Counted from the stretch's first letter, positions 1-13,369 are shown. The stretch is DNA of 64,000 nt from Heliocidaris erythrogramma (GCA_025617745.1 CM046864.1:2751624-2815623), one strand, 5' to 3'. Made by a program: numbers and translations. Notes: generated by a model not told the origin, from the letters alone.

Positions 1-10
1 GTAGACTTAC

Positions 11-253
11 CATTAACCGTCACCGTTACGGTACAGCTCGCCGAATTACCAGCAGCATCACTTGCTGTGTATGTCACTTCCGTGCTTCCGATGGGGTAAG
101 CATTGCCCTCTGGCTGGCCACTAGGTGTCACACTTGCAATGCCAACATTGTCTGTTGCAGTGGCGTTCTGCAAGGTAACCGTAGCTGTGCTCTGTCCATT
201 ATCAGTATATACGCTCATATTCTGTGGGCAAGTTATTCCTGGATTTTCGTCAT
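11..253 (-). CDS. HYR exon 1 (leftmost)
   Basis: Variant code TQAVQT. Donor and acceptor intact. Confidence 0.85.
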
Positions 254-451
254 CTGTTAGAATGAATAATAACAAAGAGGACGAGCAAACAGCAGAATTA
301 GCCAAATGAAACTTTTTTTTCTTTCCAATGTAAGAGAAGTTCATTTCCTTTCTTTTACACTTCAGAATGACAATTCAAAATTTGGGACACTTCAAAGACA
401 CTGCACGTTACATATTCTATGTTGTTTCGAAATCTTACTTCGTAGACTTAC

Positions 452-694
452 CATTAACCGTCACCGTTACGGTACAGCTCGCCGAATTACCAGCAGCATC
501 ACTTGCTGTGTATGTCACTTCCGTGCTTCCGATGGGGTAAGCATTGCCTTCTGGCTGGCCACTAGGTGTCACACTTGCAATGCCAACATTGTCTGTTGCA
601 GTGGCGTTCTGCAAGGTAACCGTAGCTGTGCTCTGTCCATTATCAGTATATACGCTCATATTCTGTGGGCAAGTTATTCCTGGATTTTCGTCAT
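452..694 (-). CDS. HYR exon 2
   Basis: Variant code TQAVQT, identical protein to exon 1; one silent change at codon 49. Long relic-bearing intron on the 5' (right) side. Confidence 0.85.
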
Positions 695-1078
695 CTGTTA
701 GAATGAACAATAACAAAGAGGACGAGCAAACAGCAGAATTAGCCAAATGAAACTTTTTTTTCTTTCCAATGTAAGAGAAGTTCATTTGCTTTCTTTTACT
801 TAAGAATGACAATTCAAAATTTGGGACACTTCAAAAACATGGGGTAATATGTGATAGGGCAAGTTATTCCTGGATTTTCGTCATCTGTTAGAATGAACAA
901 TAACAAAGAGGACGAGCAAGTAGAAGAATTAGTCACATGGAACTTTTTTCTCTCATGTAAGAGAAGTTAATTTCCTTCCTTTTACACTTCAGAATGACAA
1001 TTCAAAATTTGGGACACGTCAAAGACACTCCACGTTACATATTCTATTTTGTTTCCATATCTTACTTCGTAGACTTAC

Positions 1079-1321
1079 CATTAACCGTTACCGTTACGGT
1101 ACAGCTCGCCGAATTACCAGCAGCATCACTTGCTATGTATGTCACTTCCGTGCTTCCGATGGGGTAAGCATTGCCCTCTGGCTGGCCACTAGGTGTCACA
1201 CTTTCAATGCCAACATTGTCTGTTGCAGTGGCGTTCTGCAAGGTAACCGTAGCTGTGCTCTGTCCATTATCAGTATATACGCTCATATTCTGTGGGCAAG
1301 CTATTCCTGGATTTTCGTCAT
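1079..1321 (-). CDS. HYR exon 3
   Basis: Variant code AQEVQI. Confidence 0.85.
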
Positions 1322-1516
1322 CTGTTAGAATGAATAATAACAAAGAGGACGAGCAAACAGCAGAATTAGCCAAATGAAACTTTTTTTTTCTAATGTAAGA
1401 GAAGTTCATTTCCTTTCTTTTACACTTCAGAATGACAATTCAAAATTTGGGACACTTCAAAGACACTGCACGTTACATATTCTATGTTGTTTCAAAATCT
1501 TACTTCGTAGACTTAC

Positions 1517-1759
1517 CATTAACCGTCACCGTTACGGTACAGCTCGCCGAATTACCAGCAGCATCACTTGCTGTGTATGTCACTTCCGTGCTTCCGATGG
1601 GGTAAGCATTGCCCTCTGGATTGCCACTAGGTGTCACACTTGCAATGCCAACATTGTCTGTTGCAGTGGCGTTCTGCAAGGTAACCGTAGCTGTGCTCTG
1701 TCCATTATCAGTATATACGCTCATATTCTGTGGGCAAGTTATTCCTGGATTTTCGTCAT
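1517..1759 (-). CDS. HYR exon 4
   Basis: Variant code TQAVNT; first Asn47 copy. Relic in the intron to its right. Confidence 0.85.
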
Positions 1760-2143
1760 CTGTTAGAATGAACAATAACAAAGAGGACGAGCAAACAGCA
1801 GAATTAGCCAAATGAAACTTTTTTTCTTTCCAATGTAAGAGAAGTTCATTTGCTTTCTTTTACACTTAAGAATGACGATTCAAAATTGGGACACTTCAAA
1901 AACATGGGGTAATATGTGATAGGGCAAGTTATTCCTGGATTTTCGTCATCTGTTAGAATGAACAATAACAAAGAGGACGAGCAAGTAGAAGAATTAGTCA
2001 CATGGAACTTTTTTCTCTCATGTAAGAGAAGTTAATTTCCTTCCTTTTACACTTCAGAATGACAATTCAAAATTTGGGACACTTCAAAGACACTGCACGT
2101 TACATATTCTATGTTGTTTCAAAATCTTACTTCGTAGACTTAC

Positions 2144-2386
2144 CATTAACCGTCACCGTTACGGTACAGCTCGCCGAATTACCAGCAGCATCACTTGCTG
2201 TGTATGTCACTTCCGTGCTTCCGATGGGGTAAGCATTGCCCTCTGGCTGGCCACTAGGTGTCACACTTGCAATGCCAACATTGTCTGTTGCAGTGGCGTT
2301 CTGCAAGGTAACCGTAGCTGTGCTCTGTCCATTATCAGTATATACGCTCATATTCTGTGGGCAAGCTATTCCTGGATTTTCGTCAT
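2144..2386 (-). CDS. HYR exon 5
   Basis: Variant code AQAVQT. Confidence 0.85.
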
Positions 2387-2583
2387 CTGTTAGAATGAAT
2401 AATAACAAAGAGGACGAGCAAACAGCAGAATTAGCCAAATGAAACTTTTCTTATTTCTAATGTAAGAGAAGTTAATTTCCTTCCTTTTACACTTCAGAAT
2501 GACAATTCAAAATTTGGGACACGTCAAAGACACTGCACGTTACATATTCTATTTTGTTTCCATATCTTACTTCGTAGACTTAC

Positions 2584-2826
2584 CATTAACCGTTACCGTT
2601 ACGGTACAGCTCGCCGAATTACCAGCAGCATCACTTGCTATGTATGTCACTTCCGTGCTTCCGATGGGGTAAGCATTGCCCTCTGGCTGGCCACTAGGTG
2701 TCACACTTTCAATGCCAACATTGTCTGTTGCAGTGGCGTTCTGCAAGGTAACCGTAGCTGTGCTCTGTCCATTATCAGTATATACGCTCATATTCTGTGG
2801 GCAAGCTATTCCTGGATTTTCGTCAT
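2584..2826 (-). CDS. HYR exon 6
   Basis: Variant code AQEVQI. Confidence 0.85.
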
Positions 2827-3020
2827 CTGTTAGAATGAATAATAACAAAGAGGACGAGCAAACAGCAGAATTAGCCAAATGAAACTTTTTTTTTCTCATG
2901 TAAGAGAAGATCATTTCCTTTCTTTTACACTTCAGAATGACAATTCAAATTTGGGACACGTCAAAGACACTGCACGTTACATATTCTATTTTGTTTCCAT
3001 ATCTTACTTCGTAGACTTAC

Positions 3021-3263
3021 CATTAACCGTTACCGTTACGGTACAGCTCGCCGAATTACCAGCAGCATCACTTGCTGTGTATGTCACTTCCGTGCTTCCG
3101 ATGGGGTAAGCATTGCCCTCTGGATTGCCACTAGGTGTCACACTTGCAATGCCAACATTGTCTGTTGCAGTGGCGTTCTGCAAGGTAACCGTAGCTGTGC
3201 TCTGTCCATTATCAGTATATACGCTCATATTCTGTGGGCAAGTTATTCCTGGATTTTCGTCAT
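3021..3263 (-). CDS. HYR exon 7
   Basis: Variant code TQAVNT. Confidence 0.85.
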
Positions 3264-3459
3264 CTGTTAGAATGAATAATAACAAAGAGGACGAGCAAAC
3301 AGCAGAATTAGCCAAATGAAACTTTTCTTATTTCTAATGTAAGAGAAGATCATTTCCTTTCTTTTACACTTCAGAATGACAATTCAAAATTTGGGACACT
3401 TCAAAGACACTGCACGTTACATATTCTATTTTGTTTCCAATCTTACTTCGTAGACTTAC

Positions 3460-3702
3460 CATTAACCGTTACCGTTACGGTACAGCTCGCCGAATTACCA
3501 GCAGCATCACTTGCTATGTATGTCACTTCCGTGCTTCCGATGGGGTAAGCATTGCCCTCTGGCTGGCCACTAGGTGTCACACTTGCAATGCCAACATTGT
3601 CTGTTGCAGTGGCGTTCTGCAAGGTAACCGTAGCTGTGCTCTGTCCATTATCAGTATATACGCTCATATTCTGTGGGCAAGTTATTCCTGGATTTTCGTC
3701 AT
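3460..3702 (-). CDS. HYR exon 8
   Basis: Variant code TQAVQI. Relic in the intron to its right. Confidence 0.85.
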
Positions 3703-4087
3703 CTGTTAGAATGAACAATAACAAAGAGGACGAGCAAACAGCAGAATTAGCCAAATGAAACTTTTTTTTCTTTCCAATGTAAGAGAAGTTCATTTTCTTT
3801 CTTTTACACTTAAGAATGACAATTCAAAATTGGGACACTTCAAAAACATGGGGTAATATGTGATAGGGCAAGTTATTCCTGGATTTTCGTCATCTGTTAG
3901 AATGAACAATAACAAAGAGGACGAGCAAGTAGAAGAATTAGTCACATGGAACTTTTTTCTCTCATGTAAGAGAAGTTAATTTCCTTCCTTTTACACTTCA
4001 GAATGACAATTCAAAATTTGGGACACGTCAAAGACACTCCACGTTACATATTCTATTTTGTTTCCATATCTTACTTCGTAGACTTAC

Positions 4088-4330
4088 CATTAACCGTTAC
4101 CGTTACGGTACAGCTCGCCGAATTACCAGCAGCATCACTTGCTATGTATGTCACTTCCGTGCTTCCGATGGGGTAAGCATTGCCCTCTGGCTGGCCACTA
4201 GGTGTCACACTTGCAATACCAACATTGTCTGTTGCAGTGGCGTTCTGCAAGGTAACCGTAGCTGTGCTCTGTCCATTATCAGTATATACGCTCATATTCT
4301 GTGGGCAAGCTATTCCTGGATTTTCGTCAT
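4088..4330 (-). CDS. HYR exon 9
   Basis: Variant code AQAVQI, with a silent GGT for GGC at Gly38 shared with exons 16, 19 and 21. Confidence 0.85.
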
Positions 4331-4527
4331 CTGTTAGAATGAATAATAACAAAGAGGACGAGCAAACAGCAGAATTAGCCAAATGAAACTTTTCTTATTT
4401 CTAATGTAAGAGAAGATCATTTCCTTTCTTTTACACTTCAGAATGACAATTCAAAATTTGGGACACTTCAAAGACACTGCACGTTACATATTCTATGTTG
4501 TTTCAAAATCTTACTTCGTAGACTTAC

Positions 4528-4770
4528 CATTAACCGTCACCGTTACGGTACAGCTCGCCGAATTACCAGCAGCATCACTTGCTGTGTATGTCACTTCCGT
4601 GCTTCCGATGGGGTAAGCATTGCCCTCTGGCTGGCCACTAGGTGTCACACTTGCAATGCCAACATTGTCTGTTGCAGTGGCGTTCTGCAAGGTAACCGTA
4701 GCTGTGCTCTGTCCATTATCAGTATATACGCTCATATTCTGTGGGCAAGCTATTCCTGGATTTTCGTCAT
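4528..4770 (-). CDS. HYR exon 10
   Basis: Variant code AQAVQT. Confidence 0.85.
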
Positions 4771-4966
4771 CTGTTAGAATGAATAATAACAAAGAGGACG
4801 AGCAAACAGCAGAATTAGCCAAATGAAACTTTTCTTATTTCTTATGTAAGAGAAGATCATTTCCTTTCTTTTACACTTCAGAATGACAATTCAAAATTTG
4901 GGACACTTCAAAGACACTGCACGTTACATATTCTATGTTGTTTCAAAATCTTACTTGTAGACTTAC

Positions 4967-5209
4967 CATTAACCGTCACCGTTACGGTACAGCTCGCCGA
5001 ATTACCAGCAGCATCACTTGCTGTGTATGTCACTTCCGTGCTTCCGATGGGGTAAGCATTGCCCTCTGGATTGCCACTAGGTGTCACACTTGCAATGCCA
5101 ACATTGTCTGTTGCAGTGGCGTTCTGCAAGGTAACCGTAGCTGTGCTCTGTCCATTATCAGTATATACGCTCATATTCTGTGGGCAAGTTATTCCTGGAT
5201 TTTCGTCAT
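4967..5209 (-). CDS. HYR exon 11
   Basis: Variant code TQAVNT. The intron just past the donor lacks two bases, so the read-through frame is longer than in other copies; the donor itself is unchanged. Relic to its right. Confidence 0.85.
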
Positions 5210-5592
5210 CTGTTAGAATGAACAATAACAAAGAGGACGAGCAAACAGCAGAATTAGCCAAATGAAACTTTTTTTCTTTCCAATGTAAGAGAAGTTCATT
5301 TGCTTTCTTTTACACTTAAGAATGACGATTCAAAATTGGGACACTTCAAAACATGGGGTAATATGTGATAGGGCAAGTTATTCCTGGATTTTCGTCATCT
5401 GTTAGAATGAACAATAACAAAGAGGACGAGCAAGTAGAAGAATTAGTCACATGGAACTTTTTTCTCTCATGTAAGAGAAGTTAATTTCCTTCCTTTTACA
5501 CTTCAGAATGACAATTCAAAATTTGGGACACTTCAAAGACACTGCACGTTACATATTCTATGTTGTTTCAAAATCTTACTTCGTAGACTTAC

Positions 5593-5835
5593 CATTAACC
5601 GTCACCGTTACGGTACAGCTCGCCGAATTACCAGCAGCATCACTTGCTGTGTATGTCACTTCCGTGCTTCCGATGGGGTAAGCATTGCCCTCTGGATTGC
5701 CACTAGGTGTCACACTTGCAATGCCAACATTGTCTGTTGCAGTGGCGTTCTGCAAGGTAACCGTAGCTGTGCTCTGTCCATTATCAGTATATACGCTCAT
5801 ATTCTGTGGGCAAGCTATTCCTGGATTTTCGTCAT
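5593..5835 (-). CDS. HYR exon 12
   Basis: Variant code AQAVNT. Confidence 0.85.
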
Positions 5836-6032
5836 CTGTTAGAATGAATAATAACAAAGAGGACGAGCAAACAGCAGAATTAGCCAAATGAAACTTTTCT
5901 TATTTCTAATGTAAGAGAAGTTAATTTCCTTCCTTTTACACTTCAGAATGACAATTCAAAATTTGGGACACGTCAAAGACACTCCACGTTACATATTCTA
6001 TTTTGTTTCCATATCTTACTTCGTAGACTTAC

Positions 6033-6275
6033 CATTAACCGTTACCGTTACGGTACAGCTCGCCGAATTACCAGCAGCATCACTTGCTATGTATGTCACT
6101 TCCGTGCTTCCGATGGGGTAAGCATTGCCCTCTGGCTGGCCACTAGGTGTCACACTTTCAATGCCAACATTGTCTGTTGCAGTGGCGTTCTGCAAGGTAA
6201 CCGTAGCTGTGCTCTGTCCATTATCAGTATATACGCTCATATTCTGTGGGCAAGCTATTCCTGGATTTTCGTCAT
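6033..6275 (-). CDS. HYR exon 13
   Basis: Variant code AQEVQI. Confidence 0.85.
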
Positions 6276-6469
6276 CTGTTAGAATGAATAATAACAAAGA
6301 GGACAAGCAAACAGCAGAATTAGCCACATGAAACTTTTTTTTCTCATGTAAGAGAACTTCATTTCCTTTCTTTTACACTTCAGAATGACAATTCAAAATT
6401 TGGGACACGTCAAAGACACTGCACGTTACATATTCTATTTTGTTTCCATATCTTACTTCGTAGACTTAC

Positions 6470-6712
6470 CATTAACCGTTACCGTTACGGTACAGCTCGC
6501 CGAATTACCAGCAGCATCACTTGCTATGTATGTCACTTCCGTGCTTCCGATGGGGTAAGCATTGCCCTCTGGATTGCCACTAGGTGTCACACTTGCAATG
6601 CCAACATTGTCTGTTGCAGTGGCGTTCTGCAAGGTAACCGTAGCTGTGCTCTGTCCATTATCAGTATATACGCTCATATTCTGTGGGCAAGCTATTCCTG
6701 GATTTTCGTCAT
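6470..6712 (-). CDS. HYR exon 14
   Basis: Variant code AQAVNI, the only Asn47/Ile63 combination seen in the array. Confidence 0.85.
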
Positions 6713-6909
6713 CTGTTAGAATGAATAATAACAAAGAGGACGAGCAAACAGCAGAATTAGCCAAATGAAACTTTTCTTATTTCTAATGTAAGAGAAGATC
6801 ATTTCCTTTCTTTTACACTTCAGAATGACAATTCAAAATTTGGGACACGTCAAAGACACTGCACGTTACATATTCTATTTTGTTTCCATATCTTACTTCG
6901 TAGACTTAC

Positions 6910-7152
6910 CATTAACCGTTACCGTTACGGTACAGCTCGCCGAATTACCAGCAGCATCACTTGCTATGTATGTCACTTCCGTGCTTCCGATGGGGTAAGC
7001 ATTGCCCTCTGGCTGGCCACTAGGTGTAAAACTTGCAATGCCAACATTGTCTGTTGCAGTGGCGTTCTGCAAGGTAACCGTAGCTGTGCTCTGTCCATTA
7101 TCAGTATATACGCTCATATTCTGTGGGCAAGTTATTCCTGGATTTTCGTCAT
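6910..7152 (-). CDS. HYR exon 15
   Basis: Variant code TQAFQI: Val42 is replaced by Phe. Relic to its right. Confidence 0.85.
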
Positions 7153-7537
7153 CTGTTAGAATGAACAATAACAAAGAGGACGAGCAAACAGCAGAATTAG
7201 CCAAATGAAACTTTTTTTTCTTTCCAATGTAAGAGAAGTTCATTTTCTTTCTTTTACACTTAAGAATGACGATTCAAAATTGGGACACTTCAAAAACATG
7301 GGGTAATATGTGATAGGGCAAGTTATTCCTGGATTTTCGTCATCTGTTAGAATGAACAATAACAAAGAGGACGAGCAAGTAGAAGAATTAGTCACATGGA
7401 ACTTTTTTCTCTCATGTAAGAGAAGTTAATTTCCTTCCTTTTACACTTCAGAATGACAATTCAAAATTTGGGACACGTCAAAGACACTCCACGTTACATA
7501 TTCTATTTTGTTTCCATATCTTACTTCGTAGACTTAC

Positions 7538-7780
7538 CATTAACCGTTACCGTTACGGTACAGCTCGCCGAATTACCAGCAGCATCACTTGCTATGTATG
7601 TCACTTCCGTGCTTCCGATGGGGTAAGCATTGCCCTCTGGCTGGCCACTAGGTGTCACACTTGCAATACCAACATTGTCTGTTGCAGTGGCGTTCTGCAA
7701 GGTAACCGTAGCTGTGCTCTGTCCATTATCAGTATATACGCTTATATTCTGTGGGCAAGCTATTCCTGGATTTTCGTCAT
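7538..7780 (-). CDS. HYR exon 16
   Basis: Variant code AQAVQI plus Met13 to Ile. Confidence 0.85.
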
Positions 7781-7977
7781 CTGTTAGAATGAATAATAAC
7801 AAAGAGGACGAGCAAACAGCAGAATTAGCCAAATGAAACTTTTCTTATTTCTAATGTAAGAGAAGATCATTTCCTTTCTTTTACACTTCAGAATGACAAT
7901 TCAAAATTTGGGACACTTCAAAGACACTGCACGTTACATATTCTATGTTGTTTCAAAATCTTATTTCGTAGACTTAC

Positions 7978-8220
7978 CATTAACCGTCACCGTTACGGTA
8001 CAGCTCGCCGAATTACCAGCAGCATCACTTGCTGTGTATGTCACTTCCGTGCTTCCGATGGGGTAAGCATTGCCCTCTGGCTGGCCACTAGGTGTCACAC
8101 TTGCAATGCCAACATTGTCTGTTGCAGTGGCGTTCTGCAAGGTAACCGTAGCTGTGCTCTGTCCATTATCAGTATATACGCTCATATTCTGTGGGCAAGC
8201 TATTCCTGGATTTTCGTCAT
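7978..8220 (-). CDS. HYR exon 17
   Basis: Variant code AQAVQT. Confidence 0.85.
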
Positions 8221-8417
8221 CTGTTAGAATGAATAATAACAAAGAGGACGAGCAAACAGCAGAATTAGCCAAATGAAACTTTTCTTATTTCTTATGTAAG
8301 AGAAGATCATTTCCTTTCTTTTACACTTCAGAATGACAATTCAAAATTTGGGACACTTCAAAGACACTGCACGTTACATATTCTATGTTGTTTCGAAATC
8401 TTACTTTGTAGACTTAC

Positions 8418-8660
8418 CATTAACCGTCACCGTTACGGTACAGCTCGCCGAATTACCAGCAGCATCACTTGCTGTGTATGTCACTTCCGTGCTTCCGATG
8501 GGGTAAGCATTGCCCTCTGGATTGCCACTAGGTGTCACACTTGCAATGCCAACATTGTCTGTTGCAGTGGCGTTCTGCAAGGTAACCGTAGCTGTGCTCT
8601 GTCCATTATCAGTATATACGCTCATATTCTGTGGGCAAGTTATTCCTGGATTTTCGTCAT
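8418..8660 (-). CDS. HYR exon 18
   Basis: Variant code TQAVNT. Relic to its right. Confidence 0.85.
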
Positions 8661-9045
8661 CTGTTAGAATGAATAATAACAAAGAGGACGAGCAAACAGC
8701 AGAATTAGCCAAATGAAACTTTTTTTTCTTTCCAATGTAAGAGAAGTTCATTTGCTTTCTTTTACACTTAAGAATGACGATTCAAAATTGGGACACTTCA
8801 AAAACATGGGGTAATATGTGATAGGGCAAGTTATTCCTGGATTTTCGTCATCTGTTAGAATGAACAATAACAAAGAGGACGAGCAAGTAGAAGAATTAGT
8901 CACATGGAACTTTTTTCTCTCATGTAAGAGAAGTTAATTTCCTTCCTTTTACACTTCAGAATGACAATTCAAAATTTGGGACACGTCAAAGACACTCCAC
9001 GTTACATATTCTATTTTGTTTCCATATCTTACTTCGTAGACTTAC

Positions 9046-9288
9046 CATTAACCGTTACCGTTACGGTACAGCTCGCCGAATTACCAGCAGCATCACTTGC
9101 TATGTATGTCACTTCCGTGCTTCCGATGGGGTAAGCATTGCCCTCTGGCTGGCCACTAGGTGTCACACTTGCAATACCAACATTGTCTGTTGCAGTGGCG
9201 TTCTGCAAGGTAACCGTAGCTGTGCTCTGTCCATTATCAGTATATACGCTCATATTCTGTGGGCAAGCTATTCCTGGATTTTCGTCAT
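9046..9288 (-). CDS. HYR exon 19
   Basis: Variant code AQAVQI. Confidence 0.85.
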
Positions 9289-9485
9289 CTGTTAGAATGA
9301 ATAATAACAAAGAGGACGAGCAAACAGCAGAATTAGCCAAATGAAACTTTTCTTATTTCTAATGTAAGAGAAGATCATTTCCTTTCTTTTACACTTCAGA
9401 ATGACAATTCAAAATTTGGGACACTTCAAAGACACTGCACGTTACATATTCTATGTTGTTTCGAAATCTTACTTCGTAGACTTAC

Positions 9486-9728
9486 CATTAACCGTCACCG
9501 TTACGGTACAGCTCGCCGAATTACCAGCAGCATCACTTGCTATGTATGTCACTTCCGTGCTTCCGATGGGGTAAGCATTGCCCTCTGGCTGGCCACTAGG
9601 TGTCACACTTTCAATGCCAACATTGTCTGTTGCAGTGGCGTTCTGCAAGGTAACCGTAGCTGTGCTCTGTCCATTATCAGTATATACGCTCATATTCTGT
9701 GGGCAAGTTATTCCTGGATTTTCGTCAT
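9486..9728 (-). CDS. HYR exon 20
   Basis: Variant code TQEVQI. Relic to its right. Confidence 0.85.
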
Positions 9729-10113
9729 CTGTTAGAATGAACAATAACAAAGAGGACGAGCAAACAGCAGAATTAGCCAAATGAAACTTTTTTTCTTTCC
9801 AATGTAAGAGAAGTTCATTTTCTTTCTTTTACACTTAAGAATGACGATTCAAAATTTGGGACACTTCAAAAACATGGGGTAATATGTGATAGGGCAAGTT
9901 ATTCCTGGATTTTCGTCATCTGTTAGAATGAACAATAACAAAGAGGACGAGCAAGTAGAAGAATTAGTCACATGGAACTTTTTTCTCTCATGTAAGAGAA
10001 GTTAATTTCCTTCCTTTTACACTTCAGAATGACAATTCAAAATTTGGGACACGTCAAAGACACTCCACGTTACATATTCTATTTTGTTTCCATATCTTAC
10101 TTCGTAGACTTAC

Positions 10114-10356
10114 CATTAACCGTTACCGTTACGGTACAGCTCGCCGAATTACCAGCAGCATCACTTGCTATGTATGTCACTTCCGTGCTTCCGATGGGGT
10201 AAGCATTGCCCTCTGGCTGGCCACTAGGTGTCACACTTGCAATACCAACATTGTCTGTTGCAGTGGCGTTCTGCAAGGTAACCGTAGCTGTGCTCTGTCC
10301 ATTATCAGTATATACGCTCATATTCTGTGGGCAAGCTATTCCTGGATTTTCGTCAT
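10114..10356 (-). CDS. HYR exon 21
   Basis: Variant code AQAVQI. Confidence 0.85.
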
Positions 10357-10553
10357 CTGTTAGAATGAATAATAACAAAGAGGACGAGCAAACAGCAGAA
10401 TTAGCCAAATGAAACTTTTTTTCTTTCCAATGTAAGAGAAGTTAATTTCCTTCCTTTTACACTTCAGAATGACAATTCAAAATTTGGGACACGTCAAAGA
10501 CACTCCACGTTACATATTCTATTTTGTTTCCATATCTTACTTCGTAGACTTAC

Positions 10554-10796
10554 CATTAACCGTTACCGTTACGGTACAGCTCGCCGAATTACCAGCAGCA
10601 TCACTTGCTATGTATGTCACTTCCGTGCTTCCGATGGGGTAAGCATTGCCCTCTGGCTGGCCACTAGGTGTCACACTTGCAATGCCAACATTGTCTGTTG
10701 CAGTGGCGTTCTGCAAGGTAACCGTAGCTGTGCTCTGTCCATTATCAGTATATACGCTCATATTCTGTGGGCAAGCTATTCCTGGATTTTCGTCAT
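10554..10796 (-). CDS. HYR exon 22
   Basis: Variant code AQAVQI. Confidence 0.85.
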
Positions 10797-10993
10797 CTGT
10801 TAGAATGAATAATAACAAAGAGGACGAGCAAACAGCAGAATTAGCCAAATGAAACTTTTCTTATTTCTAATGTAAGAGAAGATCATTTCCTTTCTTTTAC
10901 ACTTCAGAATGACAATTCAAAATTTGGGACACTTCAAAGACACTGCACGTTACATATTCTATGTTGTTTCGAAATCTTACTTCGTAGACTTAC

Positions 10994-11236
10994 CATTAAC
11001 CGTCACCGTTACGGTACAGCTCGCCGAATTACCAGCAGCATCACTTGCTATGTATGTCACTTCCGTGCTTCCGATGGGGTAAGCATTGCCCTCTGGCTGG
11101 CCACTAGGTGTCACACTTTCAATGCCAACATTGTCTGTTGCAGTGGCGTTCTGCAAGGTAACCGTAGCTGTGCTCTGTCCATTATCAGTATATACGCTCA
11201 TATTCTGTGGGCAAGTTATTCCTGGATTTTCGTCAT
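10994..11236 (-). CDS. HYR exon 23
   Basis: Variant code TQEVQI. Relic to its right. Confidence 0.85.
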
Positions 11237-11621
11237 CTGTTAGAATGAACAATAACAAAGAGGACGAGCAAACAGCAGAATTAGCCAAATGAAACTTTTT
11301 TTTCTTTCCAATGTAAGAGAAGTTCATTTTCTTTCTTTTACACTTAAGAATGACGATTCAAAATTTGGGACACTTCAAAAACATGGGGTAATATGTGATA
11401 GGGCAAGTTATTCCTGGATTTTCGTCATCTGTTAGAATGAACAATAACAAAGAGGACGAGCAAGTAGAAGAATTAGTCACATGGAACTTTTTTCTCTCAT
11501 GTAAGAGAAGTTAATTTCCTTCCTTTTACACTTCAGAATGACAATTCAAAATTTGGGACACGTCAAAGACACTCCACGTTACATATTCTATTTGTTTCCA
11601 TATCTTACTTCGTAGACTTAC

Positions 11622-11864
11622 CATTAACCGTTACCGTTACGGTACAGCTCGCCGAATTACCAGCAGCATCACTTGCTATGTATGTCACTTCCGTGCTTCC
11701 GATGGGGTAAGCATTGCCCTCTGGCTGGCCACTAGGTGTCACACTTGCAATGCCAACATTGTCTGTTGCAGTGGCGTTCTGCAAGGTAACCGTAGCTGTG
11801 CTCTGTCCATTATCAGTATATACGCTCATATTCTGTGGGCAAGCTATTCCTGGATTTTCGTCAT
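11622..11864 (-). CDS. HYR exon 24
   Basis: Variant code AQAVQI. Confidence 0.85.
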
Positions 11865-12061
11865 CTGTTAGAATGAATAATAACAAAGAGGACGAGCAAA
11901 CAGCAGAATTAGCCAAATGAAACTTTTTTTCTTTCCAATGTAAGAGAAGATCATTTCCTTCCTTTTACACTTCAGAATGACAATTCAAAATTTGGGACAC
12001 GTCAAAGACACTCCACGTTACATATTCTATTTTGTTTCCATATCTTACTTCGTAGACTTAC

Positions 12062-12304
12062 CATTAACCGTTACCGTTACGGTACAGCTCGCCGAATTAC
12101 CAGCAGCATCACTTGCTATGTATGTCACTTCCGTGCTTCCGATGGGGTAAGCATTGCCCTCTGGCTGGCCACTAGGTGTCACACTTGCAATGCCAACATT
12201 GTCTGTTGCAGTGGCGTTCTGCAAGGTAACCGTAGCTGTGCTCTGTCCATTATCAGTATATACGCTCATATTCTGTGGGCAAGCTATTCCTGGATTTTCG
12301 TCAT
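12062..12304 (-). CDS. HYR exon 25
   Basis: Variant code AQAVQI. Confidence 0.85.
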
Positions 12305-12501
12305 CTGTTAGAATGAATAATAACAAAGAGGACGAGCAAACAGCAGAATTAGCCAAATGAAACTTTTCTTATTTCTTATGTAAGAGAAGATCATTTCCTT
12401 TCTTTTACACTTCAGAATGACAATTCAAAATTTGGGACACTTCAAAGACACTGCACGTTACATATTCTATGTTGTTTCGAAATCTTACTTTGTAGACTTA
12501 C

Positions 12502-12743
12502 CATTAACCGTCACCGTTACGGTACAGCTCGCCGAATTACCAGCAGCATCACTTGCTGTGTATGTCACTTCCGTGCTTCCGATGGGGTAAGCATTGCCTC
12601 TGGCTGGCCACTAGGTGTCACACTTTCAATGCCAACATTGTCTGTTGCAGTGGCGTTCTGCAAGGTAACCGTAGCTGTGCTCTGTCCATTATCAGTATAT
12701 ACGCTCATATTCTGTGGGCAAGTTATTCCTGGATTTTCGTCAT
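12502..12743 (-). pseudogene. HYR exon 26, 1-bp deletion (frameshift)
   Basis: Only 242 bp long: one C is missing from the CCC run at about 12597, at codons 49-50. This shifts the frame for the last third of the domain and loses Cys74. Splice sites are intact, so inclusion would break the protein while skipping this phase 1-1 exon would keep the frame. Residues by alignment: T8, Q21, E40, V42, Q47, T63. A sequencing error in the short C run is an alternative. Relic to its right. Confidence 0.85.
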
Positions 12744-13126
12744 CTGTTAGAATGAACAATAACAAAGAGGACGAGCAAACAGCAGAATTAGCCAAATGAA
12801 ACTTTTCTTATTTCTAATGTAAGAGAAGATCATTTCTTTCTTTTACATTTCAAATGACAATTCAAAATTTGGGACACTTCAAAAACATGGGGTAATATGT
12901 GATAGGGCAAGTTATTCCTGGATTTTCGTCATCTGTTAGAATGAACAATAACAAAGAGGACGAGCAAGTAGAAGAATTAGTCACATGGAACTTTTTTCTC
13001 TCATGTAAGAGAAGTTAATTTCCTTCCTTTTACACTTCAGAATGACAATTCAAAATTTGGGACACGTCAAAGACACTCCACGTTACATATTCTATTTTGT
13101 TTCCATATCTTACTTCGTAGACTTAC

Positions 13127-13369
13127 CATTAACCGTTACCGTTACGGTACAGCTCGCCGAATTACCAGCAGCATCACTTGCTATGTATGTCACTTCCGTG
13201 CTTCCGATGGGGTAAGCATTGCCCTCTGGCTGGCCACTAGGTGTCACACTTTCAATGCCAACATTGTCTGTTGCAGTGGCGTTCTGCAAGGTAACCGTAG
13301 CTGTGCTCTGTCCATTATCAGTATATACGCTCATATTCTGTGGGCAAGCTATTCCTGGATTTTCGTCAT
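13127..13369 (-). CDS. HYR exon 27
   Basis: Variant code AQEVQI. Confidence 0.85.
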
